Source: Acidimicrobiaceae bacterium
GTDB lineage: Bacteria > Actinomycetota > Acidimicrobiia > Acidimicrobiales > RAAP-2
Direction of reading: 5' to 3'
Assembly (NCBI GenBank): GCA_003135595.1
Contig: PLCI01000050.1
Span: 387-14,922, forward strand
DNA: 14,536 nucleotides
In this document: positions 1-7,176 of the stretch, one piece after another
How positions within the stretch are numbered: position 1 is the stretch's first letter
Layout of the letters: each line of letters opens with the position of its first letter
Program-made: the position numbers and the translations under genes
The notes under the pieces: generated by a model
The model's database searches: none
What the model was told of the DNA's origin: nothing
What the model saw: only the letters and a program-made list of their open reading frames with translations

Positions 1-2
1 TG

Positions 3-515
3 CTCGAGACCGAACAGTTCGACCTGGCGATCCTTGACGTGATGATGCCGGGGGTCGACGGCATCGAGGCGACGCGGCGCATTCGCGAGCGGCACCCGAG
101 CACCCAGGTCGTCGTGCTCACGACCTACGCCGACGACGAGTCGATCGTCGGAGCGCTGCGCGCCGGGGCCATCGGCTACCTCACGAAGGACGCAGGGCGC
201 GACGACATCGCCCGCGCCCTCGAGGCCGCGGCGGCCGGGCAAGGGGTGCTCGATGCCGACGTGCAGGCTCGGCTGGTGGGTTCGATTGCGCCACGACGTG
301 AGGCGCGCGACGAGCTGCCGGACGGGCTCACGGCACGCGAGGGCGAGGTCCTCCGGCTGATGGCGGTCGGGCTCTCGAACGCCGAGATCGCCGAACGGCT
401 CTTCGTCAGCCAGGTCACCGTGAAGACGCATGTGAACCACATCTTCATGAAGACCAGCAGCCGGGATCGCGCCCAAGCAGTCGCCTATGCACACGAACGC
501 GGGCTCGTGCCGTGA
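3..515 (+). CDS. NarL/FixJ-type response regulator (5' truncated)
   Basis: This is the C-terminal part of a two-component DNA-binding response regulator; its start lies before the window. The reading frame enters at base 3. The visible part begins in the receiver domain, where the phospho-accepting Asp sits in LDVMMPGVDGIEA (codon 36-38). It continues through the conserved Thr of VVVLTTYADDES and the conserved Lys of GYLTKD. A LuxR/GerE helix-turn-helix follows near the C-terminus, with LTAREGEVLRLMAVGLSNAEIA and VTVKTHVNHIF as its hallmarks. All switch residues expected in the visible part are present, so it should be phosphorylated by a histidine kinase, probably encoded just upstream. Its stop TGA overlaps the GTG start of the next gene by 4 nt, so the two are translationally coupled. 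The regulon cannot be read from the sequence. Confidence 0.95.
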   Translation, partial: LETEQFDLAILDVMMPGVDGIEATRRIRERHPSTQVVVLTTYADDESIVGALRAGAIGYLTKDAGRDDIARALEAAAAGQGVLDADVQARLVGSIAPRREARDELPDGLTAREGEVLRLMAVGLSNAEIAERLFVSQVTVKTHVNHIFMKTSSRDRAQAVAYAHERGLVP

Positions 516-1354
516 CCGCACCAGGCGGCGCAGGTCCGGGTGCGTCGATCGGCGCACTCGTCGCCCGCGGGCGAGAGGCCGAGATCTGGGACCTCGGCGA
601 CGGCACCGTGCTCAAGCTCTTCTTCGACACGACGAAGGGCCCCGTCGCCGCCCGGGAGGCGCACGTCCTCGCGGTACTCCGGGCCTCGGGAATCAGGGTG
701 CCCGCAGTGCTCGCAGAGACGGTCGTCGACGCACGACCCGGCCTCGTGCTCGAGCGCGTGGCCGGCGTGGACATGCTCACCTTGATCGGGCGACAGCCGT
801 GGCGAGCACTCACTGCTGGTCGGGTGCTCGCCCGCGTGCACGCCGCCCTCCACGAGGTGCAGGCACCGGACACGCTTGCATCGTTGACAGCTCGCCTCCG
901 GGCCCGGCTTTCCTCCTCGCCGCATCTCGGCGAGGACGAGCGAGCCCGCCTCCTCTCGATCCTCGAGGCGCAACGAGACGGCACCGGGCTCTGCCATGGC
1001 GACCTGCACCTCGAGAACCTTCTTGGCACGCCGCCCGACCCCACCGTCATCGACTGGACCGCCGCCACTTCGGGCCCGCCGGCCGCAGACGTGGCAAGGA
1101 CGTGGGTGATCCTGCAGTTCGGCGAACCCCCAGGCACTGCGCCCGGCGTCATCCGACGACTCGCCCCCCTGCTTCGTCGGTCCGTCATCTCGCAGTACGT
1201 CACGACCTATCGCGCGACGCGACCCGACAGCCTCGAGCGGCTGCACGAGTGGCGGATCCTGCAAGCCGCGGCACGCATGGGCGAGACCACGGACACCGAG
1301 TCCGCTCGTATTCGAAGCTGGCTCGACGCAGCGCTCGTCATGGAGCGGTCGTGA
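512..1354 (+). CDS. APH-family phosphotransferase (kinase-like fold)
   Basis: A 280-residue cytoplasmic protein of the aminoglycoside phosphotransferase/choline kinase-like superfamily, which moves the ATP gamma-phosphate to a small-molecule hydroxyl. The N-lobe has a nucleotide loop-like stretch (RGREAEIWDLGDG, about residues 19-31), a probable ATP-contacting Lys35 in VLKLFF and a paired Glu49. The catalytic loop CHGDLHLENLL holds Asp164 and Asn169, and the metal-binding Asp181 is in VIDWTAA. All key residues are intact, so an active enzyme is likely. The substrate is unknown: family membership alone does not mean antibiotic resistance, and many actinobacterial members phosphorylate sugars, amino alcohols or unknown metabolites. 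The GTG start at 512 overlaps the regulator stop by 4 nt, so it is co-translated with the regulator. No gene follows for about 0.9 kb. Confidence 0.88.
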   Translation: MTAPGGAGPGASIGALVARGREAEIWDLGDGTVLKLFFDTTKGPVAAREAHVLAVLRASGIRVPAVLAETVVDARPGLVLERVAGVDMLTLIGRQPWRALTAGRVLARVHAALHEVQAPDTLASLTARLRARLSSSPHLGEDERARLLSILEAQRDGTGLCHGDLHLENLLGTPPDPTVIDWTAATSGPPAADVARTWVILQFGEPPGTAPGVIRRLAPLLRRSVISQYVTTYRATRPDSLERLHEWRILQAAARMGETTDTESARIRSWLDAALVMERS

Positions 1355-1463
1355 TCGCGTCAGTGTCGGGCACGCCACTCCGTCGGTTTGCCCGAGATGA
1401 TCAAGCTCGCCTGCTATCGGGAGACCGGGATTGACCTACTCACCCACCCGCGGCCCCGATCCC

Positions 1464-1479
1464 CCGTTGGGTACAACGG
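1464..1479. terminator. Short perfect hairpin after the phosphotransferase gene
   Basis: CCGTTG-GGTA-CAACGG is a perfect 6-bp stem with a 4-nt loop about 110 bp after the phosphotransferase stop. There is no T-run after it, so it is at best a weak or factor-assisted terminator. It could equally be a chance hairpin. Confidence 0.25.
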
Positions 1480-1584
1480 CCGCAGCTGCCCGAGCGTCCG
1501 GCACCCGAGGCGAGCACGACAATCAGTCGAGACGATGCGCGGTCAGATGTCATCAGGAAAAGGGCGTCTCCATACGATTGGAGG

Positions 1585-1773
1585 GTGCCTCGGCAGTTGC
1601 ATCGGCGTCGTCGACCAATCACCGCCCGAACGGCGCAGAGGATCCGCCCGCTCTTCCGATACAGCCCGGGTCGTGACGCGTACGTGCTCCGAGGAGTCGG
1701 CAACGTGCTCGGTCCCGTCTTTCAGATCCAGGACTGGGATCAGCCCGCCCCGTCGAGCGACTCGCCTGCCTGA
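1585..1773 (+). CDS. Possible small ORF or gene remnant (62 aa)
   Basis: A 62-codon GTG-started frame in the otherwise empty region. Its middle, roughly RPLFRYSPGRDAYVLRGVGN continuing into a VLGPVFQ-like stretch, reads like a genuine compact protein: alternating aromatic, basic and hydrophobic residues with a glycine turn. The flanks are Arg-rich at the N-terminus and Ser/Pro-rich at the C-terminus, like non-coding GC-rich DNA. A GGAG stretch ends only 1 nt before the GTG, too close for a good SD, and part of it pairs into a hairpin (1568-1583). It could be a small basic protein with a different start, or a remnant of one. I cannot name a family. An overlapping minus-strand ORF looks less like a protein. 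Confidence 0.3.
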   Translation: MPRQLHRRRRPITARTAQRIRPLFRYSPGRDAYVLRGVGNVLGPVFQIQDWDQPAPSSDSPA

Positions 1774-2249
1774 CCAAGCGGCAAGCGTCTGATCCCGCGG
1801 TGCGGTTGCACTCGGGCCCATAGGTGTCAACGCCGTGCGAACCGTGCCCACTTGAGTGCCGCAACCGGCGAGCAGTGCCGTCACCCGGACGCTCGGCATG
1901 AGATCTCTCCGTGCGCGCTTCCCCATCTCGTGCGCTCCCCCTCGATCGGGTGGACTTCATACGCTTTCATTGCGCAGCCAACCAGCCCGCTCACTCCGCC
2001 CGTCTCACGAGTCGAGCCGGTCTTTCGGGGTGATCGCTCGGCTCGAGGACTTGGCAGGCAAGGTCAAGATCGCTGGGACGACGGCGAGTCGAGCACTACC
2101 GTCACGATTCGATCCCTCACCTGCACGAGGTCGCCGACATGCCGATTCGGTACTTGATCGCGGCACTGTACGTTGACGCATCGGTGCCCGCCCAGCTGGG
2201 GGCGACGTTAGTCTCACAAGTAGACGGCTACGGCGCGACAGGTGAGCAA

Positions 2250-3173
2250 ATGGACAGTGTGAGCACTCGCCATGAGGGCCCGACGAGGCCCACCACGTCG
2301 GGAGGGGGGTACTCGCCCGTCGAGGTCGCTGACGACGGCTCCGTCATCGTGCAGCTAGAAGCCGACCATCCTGGATTCGCGGATCCCTCGTACCGCGAGC
2401 GTCGCAACGCCATCGCGCTGCTGTCCCTCGAGCACCGGCCAGAAGACCCGATCCCGGTCGTGTCCTACACGGACCAGGAGCACGGGGTGTGGCGAATCGT
2501 GTCGCACGAGCTGTCGCCCAAGCACCGCCGACACGCGTGCAGCGCCTTCCTCGACGCGAAGGAGTCCCTCGGCCTGCCGTCGGACCACGTCCCGCAGCTC
2601 TCCGACGTCACCGGGCTCCTCCAGCCGCTCACCGGCTTCGGCTATCAGCCCGTCGCAGGGCTCGCCCCGCTGCGCGAGTTCTACAGCTCCTTTGGACGTC
2701 GCACGTTCTTCTCGACCCAGTACATCCGTCACCCGTCCGTGCCGCAGTACACGCCCGAGCCGGACATCATCCATGAGGTGATCGGGCACGCGAACCAGCT
2801 CGCCGACCCAGGATTCGCCGAGATCTGCTTCGCGGTGGGGGGCGCGGTCGACCGGACCCAGTCCAAGGACGCCCTCGGCTTTCTCTCACGAGTCTTCTGG
2901 TTCACGATGGAGTTCGGCGTCGTGATGGAGGACGGGGAGCCGAAGGCCTACGGCGCGGGGATCCTCTCTTCGATCGGCGAGCTCGACTTCTTCCAGAAGG
3001 CGTCGATCCGGCCTCTCGACATCCGCGAGATGGGGGGCTTCGAGTACGACATCACTCGCTACCAGCCCGTTCTGTACTCCATCGGCTCGTTGCAGGAGCT
3101 CCACGACCGGTTGCTCGAGTTCTACTCGAGCTTCGACGACCGCGTGTACCGCTCGCTGAGCTCAACGCGCTGA
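2250..3173 (+). CDS. phhA: Phenylalanine 4-monooxygenase (aromatic amino acid hydroxylase)
   Basis: A non-haem iron, tetrahydropterin-dependent hydroxylase that converts L-phenylalanine to L-tyrosine with O2 in the cytoplasm, the first step of phenylalanine breakdown. In the 307-aa form chosen here the iron ligands are His175 and His180 in PDIIHEVIGHANQLADP and Glu221 in FWFTMEFGVV. The 46-residue spacing from the first His to Glu matches the bacterial enzymes. The family block KAYGAGILSSIGELDFF follows. There is no N-terminal ACT regulatory domain, as usual in bacteria. I chose ATG 2250 because AGGTGA lies 4 nt upstream and the family begins near here; an in-frame ATG at 2139 would add 37 residues of unfamiliar sequence. 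No pterin carbinolamine dehydratase or other phenylalanine-catabolic gene is nearby. Its last 12 bp overlap the end of the convergent membrane gene. Substrate preference for Phe over Trp is inferred from the family. Confidence 0.92.
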   Translation: MDSVSTRHEGPTRPTTSGGGYSPVEVADDGSVIVQLEADHPGFADPSYRERRNAIALLSLEHRPEDPIPVVSYTDQEHGVWRIVSHELSPKHRRHACSAFLDAKESLGLPSDHVPQLSDVTGLLQPLTGFGYQPVAGLAPLREFYSSFGRRTFFSTQYIRHPSVPQYTPEPDIIHEVIGHANQLADPGFAEICFAVGGAVDRTQSKDALGFLSRVFWFTMEFGVVMEDGEPKAYGAGILSSIGELDFFQKASIRPLDIREMGGFEYDITRYQPVLYSIGSLQELHDRLLEFYSSFDDRVYRSLSSTR

Positions 3174-4487
3174 CGTCTCGGGCTCGATCGTGGCCGCCGT
3201 GGCCTGCGGTGGCGTGGTCCGTTCGAGGACCAGAGCGAGGACTCGGTCGATCGCCACGGCACTGAGCAGGACCAGCGCGATGATCCCGCCCATCCGGTAG
3301 CGGTACGACGGGGTGAACGCGACGCCGTTCGCGGTCGCGAGGACGAGCAGTGTGACCAGGGGCCAGATCGCGGCTCGGCGACGGCGCAGCAGCCACAGTC
3401 CCATCGCCCCTAAGGCGAGCAGCAACCAGGTCCCGACGGCCTGGATGTCGCCGGTCCACGAGGCGAAGCCCATGAGCCGCTCGCGCTGCGCCACGAGCCC
3501 CGGCCGCCACAGGGACCACTCCCAGAGCGCGCGCAGCGGGAGCACGTAGACGAGACGGGTCCAGTGCTTGCGCGCGTAGGAGAGCGCGGCGTCGCGCTCG
3601 AGTCGATCCATCACCGTCTCGTGCACCATGTCCGCAGGGGTGGCGGCCACCGGTGGCGGCAGGATCGTCTGGTAGCCGAAGCTTTGTCCCTGGAAGTACG
3701 TGCGGGCGTTGTTCGACTGGTTCAGCGTCTGGCCGAGCTCGGTCGTGAGGACGAGCGTGCCGCCGAATCGGTGGTAGTTGAACGCGAGCCACGGCGTCAG
3801 CACCACGAGCAGCGTCGCCGCAGCGACGAGCGACGACACGGCCCCGCGAGCGCGCCTGGCCGCGTCATGGCGTCGGTAGTGGTGCCAGGCCAGTCCGATG
3901 AGGAGCACCGCTGCCAGCTCCAGTGACCCGGTGAAGCACAGCGTGAGTAGCCCGAGGAGGATGCCGAGCCCGGTCGCCCGGCGCCACGTCCAGCGCTCGA
4001 GCGCCGCATGTGTGGCACCGATGACACAGACGAACAGCAGTGCGGCAAGCACGTCGTCGCCGACGAGGCCACTCGCCATGACGAGGTCAGGAGTGATCAC
4101 CGCGATGCCCGCGGCGGCCAGGCCGACTCGGTCACCCCCGAGCTGGCGTCCGACGAGACCGCAGGCCACGACCGTCGCCGCCCCGATCAGTGCGCTGCCG
4201 AGCCGCAGGCTGCTCGTTGACTGTGGCAGCAGCCATGCGATGGGGGCGAAGGCGACCGCGCCAAGTGGACCGTGCAACGCCGTCGGAGATGACCCCAGAT
4301 AGGGATTCGTGAAGAGCTGCGCCGAGAAGAGCCGACGGGCTTCGATGAGGAACCAGAACTCGTCCGTGAGCTTGCGCAGCGGCGCCTCCGTGTGGAGGAA
4401 CAGCACCCTCCCCGCGAGTCCGAGTGCACCGATGATCGCGAGGTGCAGGTGGAATCGGCTCGGGTGCACGCGAAGATGCCTCGCCAC
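3162..4487 (-). CDS. GT-C fold membrane glycosyltransferase (ArnT/PMT-like)
   Basis: A 441-residue polytopic protein with about ten to twelve hydrophobic helices. It resembles lipid-phosphate-sugar-dependent glycosyltransferases of the PMT/ArnT superfamily, which transfer a sugar from a polyprenyl-phosphate carrier on the outer face of the membrane. The first long loop carries the acidic pair of the family in LRKLTDEFWFLIEARRL (Asp42-Glu43), followed by ALHGPLGAVAF and a second acidic stretch in SGLVGDDVLAAL. The larger extracytoplasmic loop (NQSNNARTYFQGQSFG region) probably lies near the acceptor site. The start is GTG 4487, with no SD. Instead a TAGCCT hexamer ends exactly 6 nt before the GTG, suggesting a leaderless transcript. 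The gene ends 12 bp inside the convergent hydroxylase gene. Donor and acceptor are unknown. Confidence 0.8.
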   Translation of the reverse strand: MARHLRVHPSRFHLHLAIIGALGLAGRVLFLHTEAPLRKLTDEFWFLIEARRLFSAQLFTNPYLGSSPTALHGPLGAVAFAPIAWLLPQSTSSLRLGSALIGAATVVACGLVGRQLGGDRVGLAAAGIAVITPDLVMASGLVGDDVLAALLFVCVIGATHAALERWTWRRATGLGILLGLLTLCFTGSLELAAVLLIGLAWHHYRRHDAARRARGAVSSLVAAATLLVVLTPWLAFNYHRFGGTLVLTTELGQTLNQSNNARTYFQGQSFGYQTILPPPVAATPADMVHETVMDRLERDAALSYARKHWTRLVYVLPLRALWEWSLWRPGLVAQRERLMGFASWTGDIQAVGTWLLLALGAMGLWLLRRRRAAIWPLVTLLVLATANGVAFTPSYRYRMGGIIALVLLSAVAIDRVLALVLERTTPPQATAATIEPETSAR

Positions 4488-4493
4488 CCGCGG

Positions 4494-4499
4494 AGGCTA
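4494..4499 (-). promoter_or_regulatory. Candidate -10 element for a leaderless glycosyltransferase transcript
   Basis: On the minus strand TAGCCT (TANNNT) is followed by CCGCGG and then the GTG start, a 6-nt gap that would place the transcription start on the start codon. No SD is present. No clear -35 is visible. Confidence 0.4.
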
Positions 4500-4588
4500 A
4501 CGCGAGGTGGTTCGAGCCCTCGACGTCGTGTCGTCCGCTTTCGATGGTCGGGCGTGCGTCGTGGTTGTCGTCACTCCACTGCAGGCCA

Positions 4589-4605
4589 CGTGCTCTAAGA
4601 GCCCG
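4589..4605 (-). terminator. Candidate hairpin just after the helicase gene
   Basis: On the minus strand, four bases after the helicase stop codon, CGGGCTC-TTA-GAGCACG forms a 7-bp stem with one mismatch and a 3-nt loop. Its core GCTCT-T-AGAGC is a perfect palindrome in DNA. There is no T-tract, so intrinsic termination would be weak. Confidence 0.35.
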
Positions 4606-4608
4606 AGA

Positions 4609-5874
4609 TCAGCCGCGAGTGCGACTCCGTGTGGGGGCGCCGCGTCGACGACGGCCCTGGCCTCCGCCGTTCGAGTGGTTGCGCGCGGGCGCCGCGGTCC
4701 CGGTGCGCTGGCGGGCCGAGGGCGCCGGCACGTCGCCGACGGTCTCGGGGGAAAGTGCGAGCGAGGCGCGGAGCTTCTCGGCCGCGCCGTGCTGCTCGCG
4801 GGTCACGAGCGCAATCGAGACGCCCGCAGCGCCGGCCCGCGCGGTACGGCCGGCGCGGTGCACGTAGTCCTTGGGGTCCTCGGAGAGGTCGAAGTGGACG
4901 ACGCACGCCACGTCGTCGACGTGGATGCCGCGAGCGGCGACGTCGGTCGCCACGAGTGCCTCGACCGATCCCTTGCTGAACGAGTGCAGCGCGCGATCGC
5001 GTTGGGCCTGGCTTCGATCGCCATGGATCGCAGCGGCGACAACGCCCAGCTTCCCGAGCTGGCGCACCAGGCGGTCCGCACCGTGACGTGTGCGCACGAA
5101 GACGATCGACGTGCCGGTGTCGGCGATGATCTTGGCGCAGGTCGCCACGCGCTCGTCGTGCGCCACGTAGTGGAAGCGGTGCGTCATGAGTGAGACGTCC
5201 ACGTCGCTGTCGACCTCGTGCCGGACCGGGTCTCGCTGGTATCGACGCACGAGGACGTCGACGTCCCCGTCGAGCGTGGCCGAGAAAAGCAGCGTCTGTC
5301 GGTTCGTGCGCGTTGCGTCGAGGACGCGGCGCACCGCCGGCAGGAAGCCCATGTCAGCCATGCGGTCTGCTTCGTCGACGACCACGAACGAGACCTCATC
5401 GAGGATCGCGTGGCCACCGGCCATCAGGTCCTCGAGGCGGCCAGGGCACGCCACGGCGATGTCGACGCCGCCGCGAAGCGCGTTGAGCTGGGGTCCGTAG
5501 CCGACGCCACCGTAGAACGCGTGCACGCGAAGTCCACGGGCGGCCGCAAGAGGCTTGAGCTCCGCGGCGATCTGTGCTGCCAGCTCCCTCGTCGGCGCCA
5601 ACACGAGGCCAGTGGGGCGCTTGGCGCGACCTTTCTGGAGCAGCGCCGCCATCGGCAGCGCGAACGCGAGCGTCTTGCCCGAGCCCGTCGGTGCCTTGCC
5701 AGAGACGTCACGTCCGGCGAGCGCGTCGGGGATGCACATTGCCTGGATCGGCAGCGTCTCGGTGAGGCCTCGGCGTTGGAGGATCCGGGCGAACTCGGCG
5801 GGCAGCCCGAGCGAATCAAATCGGGGTGCGTGGAGGAGCACTGCGGCTGGGGACGATGACAACTTTGGTTCCAT
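4609..5874 (-). CDS. DEAD-box ATP-dependent RNA helicase (RhlE-like)
   Basis: A superfamily 2 RNA helicase that remodels RNA or ribonucleoprotein, probably in ribosome assembly or mRNA decay. In the 421-aa form all motifs appear in order: upstream Phe19 and Q motif (LPIQAMCIP, Gln44), motif I APTGSGKT (61-68), Ia PTRELA (94-99), Ib CPGRL (133-137, Cys instead of the common Thr), II DEAD (157-160), III SAT (188-190), IV VFVRTR (228-233), V ATDVAARGI (from 279) and VI HRAGRTARAG (from 309). The roughly 60-residue tail is basic and Gly/Arg-rich (GGGQGRRRRGAPTRSRTRG), typical of an RNA-binding extension. I chose ATG 5874, which puts the Q motif near the N-terminus. An in-frame GTG at 5937 would add 21 residues and also lies downstream of the likely promoter, so the start is uncertain. 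Confidence 0.93.
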   Translation of the reverse strand: MEPKLSSSPAAVLLHAPRFDSLGLPAEFARILQRRGLTETLPIQAMCIPDALAGRDVSGKAPTGSGKTLAFALPMAALLQKGRAKRPTGLVLAPTRELAAQIAAELKPLAAARGLRVHAFYGGVGYGPQLNALRGGVDIAVACPGRLEDLMAGGHAILDEVSFVVVDEADRMADMGFLPAVRRVLDATRTNRQTLLFSATLDGDVDVLVRRYQRDPVRHEVDSDVDVSLMTHRFHYVAHDERVATCAKIIADTGTSIVFVRTRHGADRLVRQLGKLGVVAAAIHGDRSQAQRDRALHSFSKGSVEALVATDVAARGIHVDDVACVVHFDLSEDPKDYVHRAGRTARAGAAGVSIALVTREQHGAAEKLRASLALSPETVGDVPAPSARQRTGTAAPARNHSNGGGQGRRRRGAPTRSRTRG

Positions 5875-5960
5875 TCTTCGGGTAGCTACTTGCAACCCGG
5901 GAACGAAACTCCGGCCACCAGCAACTCGTGCGGGCACTTTGCCACAGCACGTCAGAGTTC

Positions 5961-5987
5961 AGTGTAGCGCAGAGGGCTCACGATCAA
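5961..5987 (-). promoter_or_regulatory. Candidate promoter of the helicase gene
   Basis: The minus strand reads TTGATC (5982-5987), a 15-bp spacer, then TACACT (5961-5966), a good -10. The spacer is short; shifting the -35 to GCTTGA gives 17 bp. A start near 5954 leaves about an 80-nt leader before ATG 5874. Confidence 0.45.
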
Positions 5988-6020
5988 GCGACGGTGCGCT
6001 GGCGACGGTGCGCTGGCGAC
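5988..6020. repeat. 14-bp tandem repeat, about 2.4 copies
   Basis: GCGACGGTGCGCTG occurs twice without mismatch (5988-6001 and 6002-6015), and a third copy starts and stops after GCGAC (6016-6020). It sits between the stop of the membrane protein gene (6039) and the -35 region of the helicase. It is either a slippage product or a small regulatory array. Confidence 0.8.
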
Positions 6021-6038
6021 ACAGCGTCGGGCGCCCGC

Positions 6039-7055
6039 CTACGACGTCGCGGATGCGACCTGGGGCCAGTAGGGCAGTGCGGGCGCGACGTCCCGAGGCC
6101 TCGGTGCAAGGTCCTGTCGGGTCGCCGCGGCGACGCCGCAGGCCCCCGCGAAGACGAGCATGCCGATGCAGGCAGTCGCGATCTGGATACGGACCAACGG
6201 CGTTGCCCAGCCGAACTTCAAGAACCGATAGACAACCTCGCCCGCCACGAGGAGCGCGACGCTCGACACGGTCAGTGCGACGCCGCCGGCGGCCGCGAAG
6301 CTCGCGGGAGTCGCGAGCGATCGTGGGAGTGGTCCCCGGCGCGCTGCGTTGACCACGATGAGGGCCGCGGCCGCGATCGCGAGCCACGTCAGGAGTTGCG
6401 GCCCGTAGGCACTGAGCAGCGCTGCCTGGGACGAACTGGACAGGTGCCATGCGGCAAAGCTGCCGAAGCCAAGGGCCTCGCCGCCAGCCGAGCACAGCAA
6501 CGCGAAAGTGATGACGAGCAGGGCTCGCTGCCAGGCGGCCCTCTCGGCTGGCATCGCGGTGCGGTCGCGCGCTGGGCGCCGCTCGGTCCAGCTCCCCTGG
6601 ATGGCGAGCACGCCCACGGCAAGTGCGAGCCACCCGAGCGTGCCGAACAGGAACTCGGCCTTGTACAGCGACGGCGGAGAAACGGCGACGGCGAGTGTGC
6701 GGATCGAGCAGCCCACCGACGCGCACTCGAGTGTCGCCCCGAACGCGCACATCGAGACCCCGACGCGGACCAGCGGTGCGCTGTCGCGGGCGACCGCGCT
6801 GCGCAGCACAAACAGCAACGCGACGGCGAAGAAGACCCACGCGAAGAGCTCTGCACGCAGCGAGTTGCCTGCAGTGAGGAAGCCCGGGTCCGTGGGATTC
6901 CCGCCAAACTGCAGCACGACGCTCGGCACGAGGCTCAGTGCGAGCCCGAGAAACCCCAGCGTCGCCATCGACAGGGCTGGTCGCGCGCTGGCGGCGGACC
7001 ACCACGCCGACGGTGCACGGAGGGGCTTCGCACTACCAGGTGTCGGCTCAACCAT
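6039..7055 (-). CDS. Polytopic membrane protein of unknown function (338 aa)
   Basis: I do not recognise a family. The protein has about eight strongly hydrophobic segments of 20-24 residues, starting near residue 27 (ALSMATLGFLGLALSLVPSV) and ending around 312 (ATACIGMLVFAGACGVAAA). They are separated by short loops, with one longer charged loop in the middle (TERRPARDRTAMPAER). A soluble loop early in the protein contains FGGNPTDPGFLTAGNS. Two cysteines in SVGCSIRT and ECASVGC could pair outside the cytoplasm. The hydrophobic pattern makes this frame clearly real against an overlapping 348-codon frame on the same strand that is Arg-rich. Start ATG 7055 has only a weak SD-like GTGAG upstream. 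It lies downstream of the DinB gene on the same strand, about 120 nt away, and may be expressed from its own AT-richer upstream stretch. Confidence 0.72.
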   Translation of the reverse strand: MVEPTPGSAKPLRAPSAWWSAASARPALSMATLGFLGLALSLVPSVVLQFGGNPTDPGFLTAGNSLRAELFAWVFFAVALLFVLRSAVARDSAPLVRVGVSMCAFGATLECASVGCSIRTLAVAVSPPSLYKAEFLFGTLGWLALAVGVLAIQGSWTERRPARDRTAMPAERAAWQRALLVITFALLCSAGGEALGFGSFAAWHLSSSSQAALLSAYGPQLLTWLAIAAAALIVVNAARRGPLPRSLATPASFAAAGGVALTVSSVALLVAGEVVYRFLKFGWATPLVRIQIATACIGMLVFAGACGVAAATRQDLAPRPRDVAPALPYWPQVASATS

Positions 7056-7176
7056 CGCTCACAATTAGCACAAAGTTTTCCCGCCAGGGTTAGCCAGTGT
7101 GTACTTGCGAGCAGCGTGGGCCTCTCCGCGCGATCGAGGTGCCCGCCGATGGTCTCCTGAACGAACCACGTCGCGG

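Larger units (their letters stand above)
1355..2249. other. Long region without a convincing gene
   Basis: About 0.9 kb lies between the phosphotransferase stop and my preferred start of the phenylalanine hydroxylase. All six frames are broken into short overlapping ORFs whose translations are rich in Arg, Ser and Pro and show no consistent coding character. The only contents I can point to are a 6-bp stem hairpin at 1464-1479, a second small hairpin (CTCCA/TGGAG) at 1568-1583, and a small ORF at 1585-1773 with one protein-like stretch. The in-frame upstream extension of the hydroxylase (2139-2249) is also open. The region may hold decayed gene remnants, a leader or regulatory RNA. No terminator with a T-tract and no clear promoter was found. 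Confidence 0.6.

Noticed and set aside
445..1378. Long minus-strand frames opposite the phosphotransferase
   Set aside because: Antisense shadows of a gene with all catalytic motifs.
1543..1926. Minus-strand ORF with an LLAGC lipobox-like sequence
   Set aside because: There is no proper hydrophobic signal segment before the Cys and the rest has no protein-like pattern; probably chance.
2173..2214. TTGACG and TAGTCT upstream of the hydroxylase as a promoter
   Set aside because: The two hexamers are 30 bp apart, too far for a sigma-70 promoter; TAGTCT alone might still be a -10, but the support is too weak.
5959..7005. Minus-strand frame of 348 codons overlapping the membrane protein
   Set aside because: Out-of-frame shadow; Arg-rich without hydrophobic segments, whereas the 6039-7055 frame has eight clear membrane helices.
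7055..7066. CGCTCACAATT, identical to part of the lac operator
   Set aside because: An 11-12 nt match to an E. coli operator is not meaningful in this GC-rich genome; no LacI-type gene or second half-site is present.
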